The translations under genes and the position numbers were made by a program. Positions 28,224-36,627 of a stretch of DNA of 64,000 nt are shown here, piece by piece. Positions within the stretch are counted from its first letter, which is position 1. Each line of letters starts with the position of its first letter. The notes beneath the pieces are model-generated. The model did not search any database, was not told where the DNA came from, and saw nothing but the letters and a program-made list of their open reading frames with translations. The DNA is from CAYQMF01 sp964418595 (lineage in GTDB: Bacteria; Planctomycetota; UBA1135; UBA2386), in NCBI GenBank assembly GCA_964418595.1, contig CAYQMF010000001.1, forward strand, positions 62,001 to 126,000. Reading direction: 5' to 3'.

Positions 28224-30905
28224 ATGAGCAGCGCACCTGACGATCCGGCCCTGCGCGACATCGTCGCTCGCGCGATCGACCGGTTCCAGGCGGCCGGCCG
28301 GGCCGGCGCCGAGGAGGTCATCGCCGCGCACCCCGACGCCGCCGCCGTCATCCGCCGCCGCCTGGATGTGCTCGAAGGTTGCGGCCTGCTCGCGCCCGTC
28401 GCCGACGACGATGCGATCCCGGAGCGCATCGGTGAGTACCGCATCGTGGAGCGCCTCGGCAGCGGCGGCATGGGCGTGGTGTTCCTCGTCGACCAGCCCT
28501 CGCTCGGCCGGCAGGTCGCGCTCAAGCTGATCCGGCCGGAGTACCTGTACTTCGAGGGTGCCCGCGAACGCTTCCGGCGCGAGGTCGAGACCATCGCGCG
28601 CCTGCAGCATCCTGGGATCGTCCGCGTGCATGCGGCCGCGCAGGAAGGCGACCTGCCGTACTTCACGATGGAGCGGGTCGAAGGTGTCAGCCTGGACCGC
28701 CTGCTGCGCCGACTGCGGGCACGCGCGCCCGCCGAGCTGCGCGAGGCCGACGTGCGCGCGGCGCTGCAGGAGCTGGGCGGCGGCGACGAGGTCACGGGCA
28801 CGGGCTCCCGGCCGTGGCTGCAGATCGTCTACGCGTGGGTCCTCGCGCTCACCGACGCCGTCGAGTACGCGCACCGCCACGGCGTTGTCCACCGCGACAT
28901 CAAGCCGTCGAACATCATGATCACGTGGTCGATGCGACCGGTGCTGCTCGACTTCGGGCTGGCGCGACCGGCGAACGCGTCCGCGATCACGCGCACCGGC
29001 GTCCGGCCGGGCTCGCTGCCGTACATGGCCCCGGAACAGTTGCTGGGTGATTCGACGCAGGTCGACGCCCGCACCGACGTGTACGCGCTCGGCGTCGTCT
29101 GCTACGAACTCCTGACCCTGCGCAACCCGTTCAGCTCCGAGCAGGTCAGCGAGGAGCAGACGCGGCAGCGCATCGTCGCGGCCGCCGTGCCGCCGGCGCG
29201 GCTCACCAACCCCGCGGTCTCCTGGGACACGGAGACGGTGTGCCGCTGCGCGATGGCCCCGGAGCCGCAGGAGCGCTACGCGAGCGCCGCCGACCTGGGT
29301 CGCGACATCCAGAACCTGATCGAGCACCGCCCGATCACGGCGCGCCGGCCGCACGCGTCGCTGCGCCTGCGTCGCTACGCCCAGCGGCATCCGGCGCGCG
29401 CGGTGGCCTTCGTGATGGGTGCCCTGCTGCTCACGGTGACGCCCACGGTGTTCGCGGTCACGGAGTATCGGCTGCGCCACGAGATCACGCGCGCCAAGGA
29501 GGACGTCGAGGCGGAGGCCGGCACGCGGGCCGACATCCTCCGCTTCTTCAACGACGACCTGCTCGGGGCGGTGTCGCCCGGCCGGATGGGCAAGGACGCG
29601 ACGATGCGCGCGGTCCTCGACGCGGCGTCCCAGAAGGTCGAGGGGCGCTTTCCCGATCGGCCGCTGGTCGAAGCGGAGATCCGCGCGACCCTGGGGCGGA
29701 CCTACACCCATCTCGGCGAACTCGACCTCGCCCGCCGCCACCTCGACACGGCGCTGGCCCTCTACGTGCGCGAGCGCGGCGCGGACGATCGGCTGAGCCT
29801 CGCCACGGAGCGCAACCTCGGCACCGTGCTCTCGTTCCAGGAGCAGTACGCGGAGCACGAGGAGCTGCTGCGTCGCAATCACGCGGCGTGCCGTCGCCAG
29901 TTTGGCGACAAGGACAAGGACACGCTCGGTGCCCTCAACGATCTGGGCCTGCTCCTCACCCGCCGCGGCAAGCACGCCGAGGCGGAGGCGTTCCTGCTCG
30001 AGGTCGTCGAGACGCGCCTCCGCCTGCTCGGCGAAGACGACGAAGCCACGCAGGCGGCGATGAGCAACCTCGGCGTCGTGTACTACAACCTCGGCCGCTA
30101 CGCCGACGCCGAGCCCTGGGTCAAGCGCGAGCTGGACCTGTGCCGCAAGCAGCACGGCGACGACCACCCGTCCACGCTGATCTCGCGCCACAACCACGCC
30201 AACCTGCTGGCGAGCATGGGCCGGGTCGACGAGGCGGTCGCCAACCTGCGCTCCGTCGTCGACGCATCGCGGCGCGTGCTCGGGGATCGGCACGTGGAGA
30301 CGCGCAACGCGATGGGCTCGTTGGCCAGGCAGCTCTCGACCGCGCGGCGCCACGACGAGGCGCTGCATTGGTACGAGGAAGTGCTGCGCTGCTCGGACGA
30401 TCTGCCCGCCACGGATCCCAAGCTGCTGTTCGCGCGGATCCGCCACGCCGACGGCCTGCGCGCGGTCGGCCGTCTCGACGAAGCCGACGGCGAACTCGGC
30501 GCGGCTCGCGAGGTGTGCGAGGGGGCGCTGGGTCCGCACCATGCGCTCACGGGCATGGCGCAACGCATGCAGGCCGACCTCTGGATCGCCCAGGGGCGGC
30601 GGGCCGAAGCCGCCGAGCTGGTCGCCGGCATCCTCGCCGCCGCATCCGGCGAGGCCACCGGCCAGCTCGCACACCTGCGCCTGCGGCACGCCGGCAACCT
30701 GCGCGCGCTGGGGCGGCATGCCGAAGCCGAGGCGCAGTTGCGCGACGCGCACGCGTTCTTCGCGGAGGCGCGGGTCGGCGATCCGGCGCTGGGACGCGTG
30801 TTCGAGGAGTACGCGGCGCTGACGGAGGCGATGGGCAAGCCCGACGAGGCCGCCGTGTGGCGGGAGCGACTGCAGGCGTGGCGGGCGACGCGCAGCGAGC
30901 GGTGA
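28224..30905 (+). CDS. Hanks-type Ser/Thr protein kinase with transmembrane helix and TPR repeats
   Basis: The protein has 893 residues. The cytoplasmic kinase domain spans about 70-370: glycine loop LGSGGMGVVF, Lys101 in VALKLI, catalytic loop HRDIKPSN near 223, DFGLARP near 243 and APEQLLGDSTQVDARTDVYALG. A single membrane helix lies near 392-412 (AFVMGALLLTVTPTVFAV). The C-terminal half consists of about ten TPR units (RTYTHLGELDLARRHLDTALALY, NLGVVYYNLGRYADAEPW and others), expected on the other side of the membrane or folded back as a partner-binding array. This kinase-TM-TPR build is common in planctomycetes. Substrates are unknown. Confidence 0.9.
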   Translation: MSSAPDDPALRDIVARAIDRFQAAGRAGAEEVIAAHPDAAAVIRRRLDVLEGCGLLAPVADDDAIPERIGEYRIVERLGSGGMGVVFLVDQPSLGRQVALKLIRPEYLYFEGARERFRREVETIARLQHPGIVRVHAAAQEGDLPYFTMERVEGVSLDRLLRRLRARAPAELREADVRAALQELGGGDEVTGTGSRPWLQIVYAWVLALTDAVEYAHRHGVVHRDIKPSNIMITWSMRPVLLDFGLARPANASAITRTGVRPGSLPYMAPEQLLGDSTQVDARTDVYALGVVCYELLTLRNPFSSEQVSEEQTRQRIVAAAVPPARLTNPAVSWDTETVCRCAMAPEPQERYASAADLGRDIQNLIEHRPITARRPHASLRLRRYAQRHPARAVAFVMGALLLTVTPTVFAVTEYRLRHEITRAKEDVEAEAGTRADILRFFNDDLLGAVSPGRMGKDATMRAVLDAASQKVEGRFPDRPLVEAEIRATLGRTYTHLGELDLARRHLDTALALYVRERGADDRLSLATERNLGTVLSFQEQYAEHEELLRRNHAACRRQFGDKDKDTLGALNDLGLLLTRRGKHAEAEAFLLEVVETRLRLLGEDDEATQAAMSNLGVVYYNLGRYADAEPWVKRELDLCRKQHGDDHPSTLISRHNHANLLASMGRVDEAVANLRSVVDASRRVLGDRHVETRNAMGSLARQLSTARRHDEALHWYEEVLRCSDDLPATDPKLLFARIRHADGLRAVGRLDEADGELGAAREVCEGALGPHHALTGMAQRMQADLWIAQGRRAEAAELVAGILAAASGEATGQLAHLRLRHAGNLRALGRHAEAEAQLRDAHAFFAEARVGDPALGRVFEEYAALTEAMGKPDEAAVWRERLQAWRATRSER

Positions 30906-30963
30906 TCGACGCCGACGATCCCGCCGGAACGCGCCGGGCTCGATTCCGTAGCATGGCCCTCTC

Positions 30964-32289
30964 ATGTCGATCCCCCTCTCGCGCGTCTGCCTGTCCCTGT
31001 CTCTTCTCTCCGCCGCCGCGGCCGCGCAGCGCCTGTACGTCGACGCCGCCGCACCCCCCGGCGGCAACGGCCAGACCTGGGCCACGGCCTACAACACGCT
31101 CGCCGACGCGGTCGTGCGCGTGACCGCGGGCGGTGAGATCTGGGTCGCACGCGGACTCTATGCGGCCGGAGCCACGCTCCCCGCCAACGTCACCCTGCGC
31201 GGCGGCTTCCGCAACGGCGACACGCGCGCGGAGCAGGCGCAACCGATGCGCCAGCCCACGTACCTCGACGGCGGCGGCACCCGCCGCGTGCTGACCCTGG
31301 CCAACGGCGTCGTCGTCGACGGCTTCGTGCTGCAGAACGGCAACGCACCGGCCCCCGGCGGCGGCGGCGCGCTCATCGATGCGACCAACCCCACGGTCCG
31401 GCGGTGCGTGTTCACGGCCAACAGCAACTCCGGCGGCCGCGGCGCCGCGCTCAGCGTGATCAATGGCGCCGATCCCGTCATCGCCGACTGCCTGTTCATC
31501 GCCAACGGCAACACCGGCCACACCATCGACGTCGACCGCGGCGCGGGCGGGACCTACGACCACCTCACCGTCGCCGACAACCCGCACAACGGCCTGCACA
31601 TGCAGGACGGCGCAGCGTGCGTGATCCGCAACAGCATGTTCGTGCGCAACAACGGCCGCGGCATCTGCGACTTCTCGAGCGGCGCGGCCAACCGGCCCAC
31701 GCTCGACAACAACCTGTTCTGGCAGAACTCGGTCTCGCTCATGCACTACCGCGGCCAGGAGTTCCGCACGCTGGCAGCGGTGAACGCCCTGAGCTACGCG
31801 CGCGCCAACGTCGAGGGCGACCCGAACTTCGTCGGTGCCGGCGACTATCGCCTGCGCTCGCCCTCGGTCGCCATCGACGCCGGCACCGGCGACCCGGGCG
31901 TGGCGATGGATGCCTTCGGCGATCCCCGCGCGCTGGACGGTGACCTGAACGGCACGATCGTGACCGACATCGGCTTCCACGAGTTCAGCCACGCGACGCT
32001 CGCGATCACCGGCACGCCCCGCCCCGGCAACACGCTCACCCTCGCGCTCGACGGCCAGGCCGGTCTGCTCGGCGCCCTCGCGCTGGGCGCACCCGGCGCG
32101 GCGTTCGTGCTGCCCCCGTTCGGAACGGTGTACGGCACGCCGCTCGTCGTGCTCGGCGTGGGCACGATCCCCGCGAACCTGCCGGTGCTGATCCCGGCGG
32201 GCGTGCGCGCGAATCTCGTCGCACAGCCCGTGGGCGCCAACGCCACGGCCGGCAACCTCGGCAACGCGATCGAGCTGCGGATCCAGTAG
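30964..32289 (+). CDS. Secreted right-handed parallel beta-helix protein
   Basis: The protein has 441 residues with signal LSRVCLSLSLLSAAAAAQ. RLYVDAAAPPGGNGQTWATAYNTLADAV is the usual N-cap of parallel beta-helix (Pel/polymorphic outer-membrane-type) proteins, followed by coils such as GFVLQNGNAPAPGGGGALIDATNPTVRRCVF and IADCLFIANGNTG. The region DPNFVGAGDYRLRSPSVAIDAGTGD with FGDPRALDGDLNGTIVTDIGFHE is the conserved end motif of choice-of-anchor Q-type proteins. The last ~95 residues form the lineage exoprotein domain. A polysaccharide-binding or lyase role is possible, but no catalytic set is evident. Confidence 0.85.
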   Translation: MSIPLSRVCLSLSLLSAAAAAQRLYVDAAAPPGGNGQTWATAYNTLADAVVRVTAGGEIWVARGLYAAGATLPANVTLRGGFRNGDTRAEQAQPMRQPTYLDGGGTRRVLTLANGVVVDGFVLQNGNAPAPGGGGALIDATNPTVRRCVFTANSNSGGRGAALSVINGADPVIADCLFIANGNTGHTIDVDRGAGGTYDHLTVADNPHNGLHMQDGAACVIRNSMFVRNNGRGICDFSSGAANRPTLDNNLFWQNSVSLMHYRGQEFRTLAAVNALSYARANVEGDPNFVGAGDYRLRSPSVAIDAGTGDPGVAMDAFGDPRALDGDLNGTIVTDIGFHEFSHATLAITGTPRPGNTLTLALDGQAGLLGALALGAPGAAFVLPPFGTVYGTPLVVLGVGTIPANLPVLIPAGVRANLVAQPVGANATAGNLGNAIELRIQ

Positions 32290-32341
32290 CGGGGCGACGC
32301 CCGAGCTTGCGCACGCGTCGCGCAACCGCCAACCTCCGGCG

Positions 32342-33649
32342 ATGCGCGTCGTGCTCGTCCTCGCCATCCTCGGAGGCACGCTGGCTTTCGACCCCCAGGA
32401 CGGCGCCCACCCCCGCGGGCACGACCGCGAAGGCCTCCTCGTCGCCGAGCGACCGCTTCCCCTCTACTCCGACGACGTCGATCACCCGCTCAACCGGCTG
32501 CACGCGGCGCTGTTCGTCGCCACGCTCGTGCCCGACGAGATCGGGGCCGCGCTTCCCGCGGAGCGCCGGACCGCGGGGGACGCGTTCTTCGCGCCGAAGT
32601 GGTACTTCGCACACCGCGCGGGCAAGGCCGACGATGCCGCGGTGTTCGGCGGCGACGTGCGGTTCTCGCCGCTGCGCGAGCTGAAGGGTGAGCGCGCCGG
32701 GCGCGTGCGCGAGTTGCTCGCCGCGATGCAGACCACGGCCCAGGTCGACGCGATCCCGGAGCTGCGCGCGCCGCTCATGCGCCTCCTCCTGCAGTGGGAC
32801 CTGCTCTCGCTGTGGTGGCGCTGCGAGCGCGACGACGCCGCCGACGCGGACACGCTGCTCGCCATGGCGCGCGCCATCCAGGCGCTCGCGCTGGATCCGG
32901 CCACACTCGCCGCGTTGGCGTCGGGGCGCGACGAGCTGGGCGCGTACGTCACAGAAGACTCACCCGATCCGGCGAAACCCTGGTTCCCAGCCGACCTGCT
33001 GGCCACGCCGTCGACCTTCGTCGAGATCGATCGCAAGGACATGGCCCTCTTCCACGCGGAGAAGTCGCTGCGCGCGGTGCGCGCTTTCGTGCGCGTGCCG
33101 GAAGGCCGTGAGGCGAGCGAGAAGGCCATCCTTGCCGCCGGCGCCGCCGGCAGGGACGGCCCGCTCCCCGAGATCCCGCTCGGCTCCGAGGTGGCACTCG
33201 CGCTCTCGCTCCTGGCGGTGGCGCCCGACCTCTCGATCGTCGCGACCCCGGTGATCGACGAGGTGCGCGTGCGCCGCATCACCGGCGAAGCGAAGTTCGC
33301 GCCCGACAACGGCAGCAGCCGCGACGGCATGAGCCACTGGGTCTACTTTCGCTCGCGGCGCGGCAGCCGCGTCCCGGCGACGACGCCCGCCTTCCGCTTC
33401 GTGCCCGACACGACGCAGGCCATGTTCCTGGAGTACGGCACCCTCAAGCGCACGACGTACTTCGCCCAGTGCGCCCTGTGCCACCGCCTCACTGGGGGCA
33501 GCACCCAGACCCCCGCCGGCATCACCTCGCTCGGCCGATTCGCCGAGGCAAAGGTCTGCGACGACCCGGCCACCCGGTTGCGGCGCGCCGAAGCGCAGGC
33601 CAGCAAGATCGGCGAACGGCTGCGCGCGCGGCTCGGCTCCTGCCGCTGA
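32342..33649 (+). CDS. Secreted protein with a single C-terminal c-type haem motif
   Basis: The protein has 435 residues. The leader MRVVLVLAILGGTLAF predicts export. Most of the chain (20-350) is helical and not recognised. At residues 377-381 the sequence FAQCALCHRLTGG gives a CxxCH covalent haem site, followed by only about 50 residues that are basic and lack a clear distal methionine. Haem attachment is therefore likely from the motif, but the fold is not a classical cytochrome c that I can assign. It is read in line with the beta-helix gene, 52 bases downstream. Confidence 0.7.
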   Translation: MRVVLVLAILGGTLAFDPQDGAHPRGHDREGLLVAERPLPLYSDDVDHPLNRLHAALFVATLVPDEIGAALPAERRTAGDAFFAPKWYFAHRAGKADDAAVFGGDVRFSPLRELKGERAGRVRELLAAMQTTAQVDAIPELRAPLMRLLLQWDLLSLWWRCERDDAADADTLLAMARAIQALALDPATLAALASGRDELGAYVTEDSPDPAKPWFPADLLATPSTFVEIDRKDMALFHAEKSLRAVRAFVRVPEGREASEKAILAAGAAGRDGPLPEIPLGSEVALALSLLAVAPDLSIVATPVIDEVRVRRITGEAKFAPDNGSSRDGMSHWVYFRSRRGSRVPATTPAFRFVPDTTQAMFLEYGTLKRTTYFAQCALCHRLTGGSTQTPAGITSLGRFAEAKVCDDPATRLRRAEAQASKIGERLRARLGSCR

Positions 33650-33727
33650 TCCGTTATCTTGAACGGACCTGTAATGGCCCGCGCGGTCGTCGGACTGGTG
33701 GTGCGTCCCTCACCCAAACGAGAACCC

Positions 33728-34255
33728 ATGAACCTCCTCCGCAAGAACCTCCTCCGCAACGCCGCCGCCGCCCTTCTCTTCGCCGCCGCCCCCCTCAGCG
33801 CGCAGACCACGGGTGTCCCCGGCATCAACAACCTCCAGATGATGCTCCCGCCGGGCTACCTCCCCACGGGCGGCAGCACGGTGTCCTGCTCGACCTTCGT
33901 CACCACCGGCGCCACCGGCACCAACGTCGTCGCCTTCCAGCTCGATGCAGTCGGCGCGACCGGCGCGATGCTGCTCGTCAGCCCGCTCGGCTGCAACCCG
34001 ACGTACTGGCCGTTCTTCCCCACCGCCGCGCCCGCGTGCGCCGGCCCGCTCGGCGGCCCCACCAACCTCTGGCTGTCGCTCGTCGCCGGCGGCCCGTTCC
34101 CCATCATGATCGCGGGTCAGATCAACAGCGCCGGCATGGCGCGGTGGAACTTCAACCTCACCTGGCCGATCCCGCCGCTCTACTTCCAGGGCCTGATGAT
34201 CGACCTCTGCTCGCCGACGGGCTTCAAGTTCTCGCAGGCGATGGGCTTCCAGTAG
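33728..34255 (+). CDS. Small secreted protein of the lineage exoprotein-domain type
   Basis: The protein has 175 residues. The ATG at 33728 is chosen over an upstream in-frame start because it begins the signal peptide MNLLRKNLLRNAAAALLFAAAPLSAQ. The mature part is essentially one beta domain like the tails of other exoproteins here: LLVSPLGCNPTYWPFF, LGGPTNLWLSLVAGGPFPIMIAGQ, MARWNFNLTWPIPPLYFQGLMIDL. It shows that the domain can stand alone. No catalytic residues are evident. Confidence 0.75.
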   Translation: MNLLRKNLLRNAAAALLFAAAPLSAQTTGVPGINNLQMMLPPGYLPTGGSTVSCSTFVTTGATGTNVVAFQLDAVGATGAMLLVSPLGCNPTYWPFFPTAAPACAGPLGGPTNLWLSLVAGGPFPIMIAGQINSAGMARWNFNLTWPIPPLYFQGLMIDLCSPTGFKFSQAMGFQ

Positions 34256-34290
34256 GCCTGCGCGCTACCTGAGGTACTGCGCCGGGTCGG
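34254..34290. repeat. Direct repeat, left copy, flanking the HEPN/MNT cassette
   Basis: This segment matches 35136-35173: AGGCC, one mismatch, the 19-base GCGCGCTACCTGAGGTACT, one mismatch, CGCCGGG, then TCGG with one base inserted in the right copy. Read on the minus strand, the left copy encodes PAQYLR-stop, a near duplicate of the PAEYLR-stop end of the ThuA gene, so it is a stray copy of that gene's 3' end. Confidence 0.8.
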
Positions 34291-34311
34291 CCTCGGGCCT
34301 AGACTGCGTTC

Positions 34312-34701
34312 GTGCTCGAGGCCATCGCCCAAGTCCTCCGTCAGGAACCGAGGGTCGCATACGCGCTCCTGTTCGGTTCCAGGGCTCGGGGAGATGCGCG
34401 CCAAGACAGCGACCTGGACCTGGCAGTGGGCACGAGCGCCGGCCTGGATGCGCGCGAACTGGGAGATCTGATCGGACGCCTCGAGAGCGTGTCGGGCGCG
34501 ACCGTCGATCTGATCCTCCTCGACGAGGCACCGCCTGCACTGGCCTACCGGGTCTTCCGCGACGGTGTGGTCGTGCTCGAGCGGGACCACCGCGCGTTGG
34601 TCGCGCGCAAGGCCAAGGCAGTGCTGGAGTACCTCGACTTCAAGCCGATCGAAGACCTGTGCGCGGCGGGCGCGTTGGCGGTGGCGCGGCGTGGTCGATA
34701 A
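34312..34701 (+). CDS. mntA: MNT-type nucleotidyltransferase, antitoxin of a HEPN/MNT module
   Basis: The protein has 129 residues. The minimal nucleotidyltransferase signature is complete: GSRARGD at 22-28, Asp34 and Asp36 in DSDLDLAV, and a third acidic residue Asp66 in ATVDLILLDE. In characterised pairs MntA transfers AMP groups to the Tyr of the HEPN toxin and so blocks it. The start is GTG at 34312, only 22 bases after the left direct repeat, so its promoter must lie in or before the repeat. Its last 11 bases overlap the toxin gene, the usual coupling in this family. Confidence 0.9.
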   Translation: MLEAIAQVLRQEPRVAYALLFGSRARGDARQDSDLDLAVGTSAGLDARELGDLIGRLESVSGATVDLILLDEAPPALAYRVFRDGVVVLERDHRALVARKAKAVLEYLDFKPIEDLCAAGALAVARRGR

Positions 34702-35125
34702 GCCACTCCTCGCGAAGGGGCTCGCCGAGATTCGCGACGCCGTGTTGCGGATTCGCGACGTGCTGCCAGCCAGGTTCGAGGACTTCGCCAAGGACCGCAC
34801 GGCGCGTGAGGTCGTCGTGCTCAACCTGTTCGTCGCGCTGCAACTGTGTCTGACGCTCGCCGCCCACTGGTTGGCGGATGAGGGGCGCAAGGTGCCGGCT
34901 GGCTACCGTGACCTGTTCCTCGCCCTGGCGGGCACGGGCGCGCTCGAAGCCGGACTCGCTTCGCGACTTGCCGCGGCGTCGGGTCTCCGCAACCTGATCG
35001 CGCATCGCTACGGCATCATCGACTGGGCGCGCATCCATGCGATCGCCGGGCGCGACCTCGACGACCTCCTGGCATTCTGCACACAGTTGGCACTGCGGGC
35101 CGACCAGGCACCACCTGGACCGTGA
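34691..35125 (+). CDS. hepT: HEPN-domain toxin (DUF86/HepT type)
   Basis: The protein has 144 residues from the GTG at 34691. It is all helical, with the HEPN ribonuclease motif RNLIAHRY at 100-107: Arg100, His105 and the modifiable Tyr107 of the RX4HXY pattern. HepT toxins cleave RNA (tRNA or mRNA) when not AMPylated. It overlaps mntA by 11 bases and ends 10 bases before the right direct repeat, so the two genes fill the 882 bp between repeats almost completely. All key residues are present, so activity is expected. Confidence 0.9.
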   Translation: MVDKPLLAKGLAEIRDAVLRIRDVLPARFEDFAKDRTAREVVVLNLFVALQLCLTLAAHWLADEGRKVPAGYRDLFLALAGTGALEAGLASRLAAASGLRNLIAHRYGIIDWARIHAIAGRDLDDLLAFCTQLALRADQAPPGP

Positions 35126-35135
35126 GCGCGGTCGA

Positions 35136-35173
35136 AGGCCCGCGCGCTACCTGAGGTACTCCGCCGGGATCGG
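35136..35173. repeat. Direct repeat, right copy, at the 3' end of the ThuA gene
   Basis: This is the right partner of the repeat at 34254-34290. It covers the last codons and stop (TAG at 35147-35149, minus strand) of the intact ThuA-SnoaL gene plus 11 bases beyond it. Because this copy is inside a real gene and the left one is not, it is probably the original and the left one the duplicate made when the cassette arrived. Confidence 0.8.
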
Positions 35174-36607
35174 CGCCGTCGCGCTCTCCTGCTGCCAGAA
35201 CACGTTCAGGATCCACCAGCGGGTGCCGTCGAAGACGCACTGGATGCTGTTGATCCCGCGCATGAAGGGCTTCGCCTCCTCGCCGCGCCACGCCTCGTAG
35301 GTGCTGAACACCTGCGCGATGTTGCCGAAACGATCGACGCGGCGCGCGATCTCCTTCTCACGGAAGCCCATGCTCACCAGGCTGTCGCCGGAGCGCGCGA
35401 TGTAGTCCTCGACGCTCACGAAGGTGTGGCCGTGACCGCCACCCGACCGCGGCCCGCTCGGGATCAAGCGGGCGTCGGGGGCGAAGAGCGAGCGCATGAG
35501 GTCGAAGTCGCGGGGCGCGCCGACCGGGCCGGAGATCGCCGCGTAGAGCCCCGCGATGATGCCGTCGAGCGTGGTCAGGTCCCCGCCGAGGGCGGCCTGC
35601 GCCGGCGTCATCGCCTTCTCGACCCAGTGCTCGTCCTTGTGGAAGGCAAACCGCGACGGGTCGTACGCGCCGACGAGCGCCGCGTCGGTGCCGGTCGCCG
35701 GGATCGCTTCGCCGAGCCCCGCGAGCCAGTACACCGCGTTCACCAGCATCCGCCGCGTGCCCTCGCGCACGAGGTCGGTGGACGCCCCCATCGTCGTCGC
35801 GAATGAGCGCCCCGGCTTCCCGCCGGGCAACGTGTAGGTCTTGGTCCACGCCACCGGCATCAACGGGTCGTTCTTCTTGCCCTCCACCGGCGCGTCGTCC
35901 GGCGACATCCCGGCCAGCACCTGCCCGAGCACGATCGGTTGGCTGTCGCCGGGCAATGGCAGGCGCACGCCGTACACATCGGTGGGCCCCCACACGTCGC
36001 GATCCTGCAGGCCGCGCGTCAGCACGTGCGTGCGCGCGCCGGGCGCGATCAGGCCGCCCGTGCTCTCCTGGCCGTGGTGGCCATGGTGGCTGATCCACAT
36101 CTCGCCGAGCACCAGCCGTCCGAAGCCCCCCTTCCACTCGGCCGGCTCACCGCCGAACCCGTTGCCGTAGCGCGCGTACGGCTTGTCCTTCGGAATGTTG
36201 AACGCGTGCGTCGCGGTGCGCATGCCGAGCACCGGGCCGCCGCGCATGAGGTACGCGTCGATGTGCGCCATCTGCTCGTCGGGCAGGTCGCGGAAGCGCG
36301 TCTGGATCACCATCACATCCGCCGACGCGAGCGCCTCGAGGCCGGGGATGTTGTGCGTGTTGTTCGGCTGGATCTGGCCGGTTGCCGGATCGATCGCGAA
36401 CAGCACCGTGCAACGGAAGCCGTGCCGCACGGCGAGGATCTTGCCCAGCGCGGGCAGCGCTTCCTCGCTGCGGTACTCCTCGTCGCCGGACACCAGCACG
36501 ATGTGCTTGCCCTTGCCGGGGCCGTCCCCGCCTTCGTAGGTGGTCCACGGCTGCTGAGCCGCGGCGGGCGGGAGGAAGACGCAGAGCGCGAGGAGGGAAG
36601 TCTTCAT
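35147..36607 (-). CDS. ThuA-like glutamine-amidotransferase-fold protein fused to a SnoaL-like domain
   Basis: The protein has 486 residues with signal peptide MKTSLLALCVFLPPAAAQ (ATG at 36607; an ATG at 36616 adds three residues). Residues 25-320 are a ThuA domain: HIVLVSGDEEYRSEEALPALGKIL, ALASADVMVIQTRFRDLPDEQM, GMRTATHAF and YTLPGGKPGRSFATTMGAS. Residues ~345-480 form a SnoaL/NTF2-like cone (MTPAQAALGGDL...IAGLYAAISG and FGNIAQVFSTYEAW...GTRWWILNVFWQQE). ThuA proteins act on disaccharides such as trehalose or 3-keto sugars. The fusion and the nearby dehydrogenase suggest a role in the same extracytoplasmic sugar route. Confidence 0.85.
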   Translation of the reverse strand: MKTSLLALCVFLPPAAAQQPWTTYEGGDGPGKGKHIVLVSGDEEYRSEEALPALGKILAVRHGFRCTVLFAIDPATGQIQPNNTHNIPGLEALASADVMVIQTRFRDLPDEQMAHIDAYLMRGGPVLGMRTATHAFNIPKDKPYARYGNGFGGEPAEWKGGFGRLVLGEMWISHHGHHGQESTGGLIAPGARTHVLTRGLQDRDVWGPTDVYGVRLPLPGDSQPIVLGQVLAGMSPDDAPVEGKKNDPLMPVAWTKTYTLPGGKPGRSFATTMGASTDLVREGTRRMLVNAVYWLAGLGEAIPATGTDAALVGAYDPSRFAFHKDEHWVEKAMTPAQAALGGDLTTLDGIIAGLYAAISGPVGAPRDFDLMRSLFAPDARLIPSGPRSGGGHGHTFVSVEDYIARSGDSLVSMGFREKEIARRVDRFGNIAQVFSTYEAWRGEEAKPFMRGINSIQCVFDGTRWWILNVFWQQESATAPIPAEYLR

Positions 36608-36627
36608 GACGGGCATGGGTGGTCGGT

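Noticed and set aside
33651..33666. Small hairpin CCGTT/AACGG after the haem-motif gene
   Set aside because: A 5-bp stem without a T-run is expected by chance in sequence of this composition.
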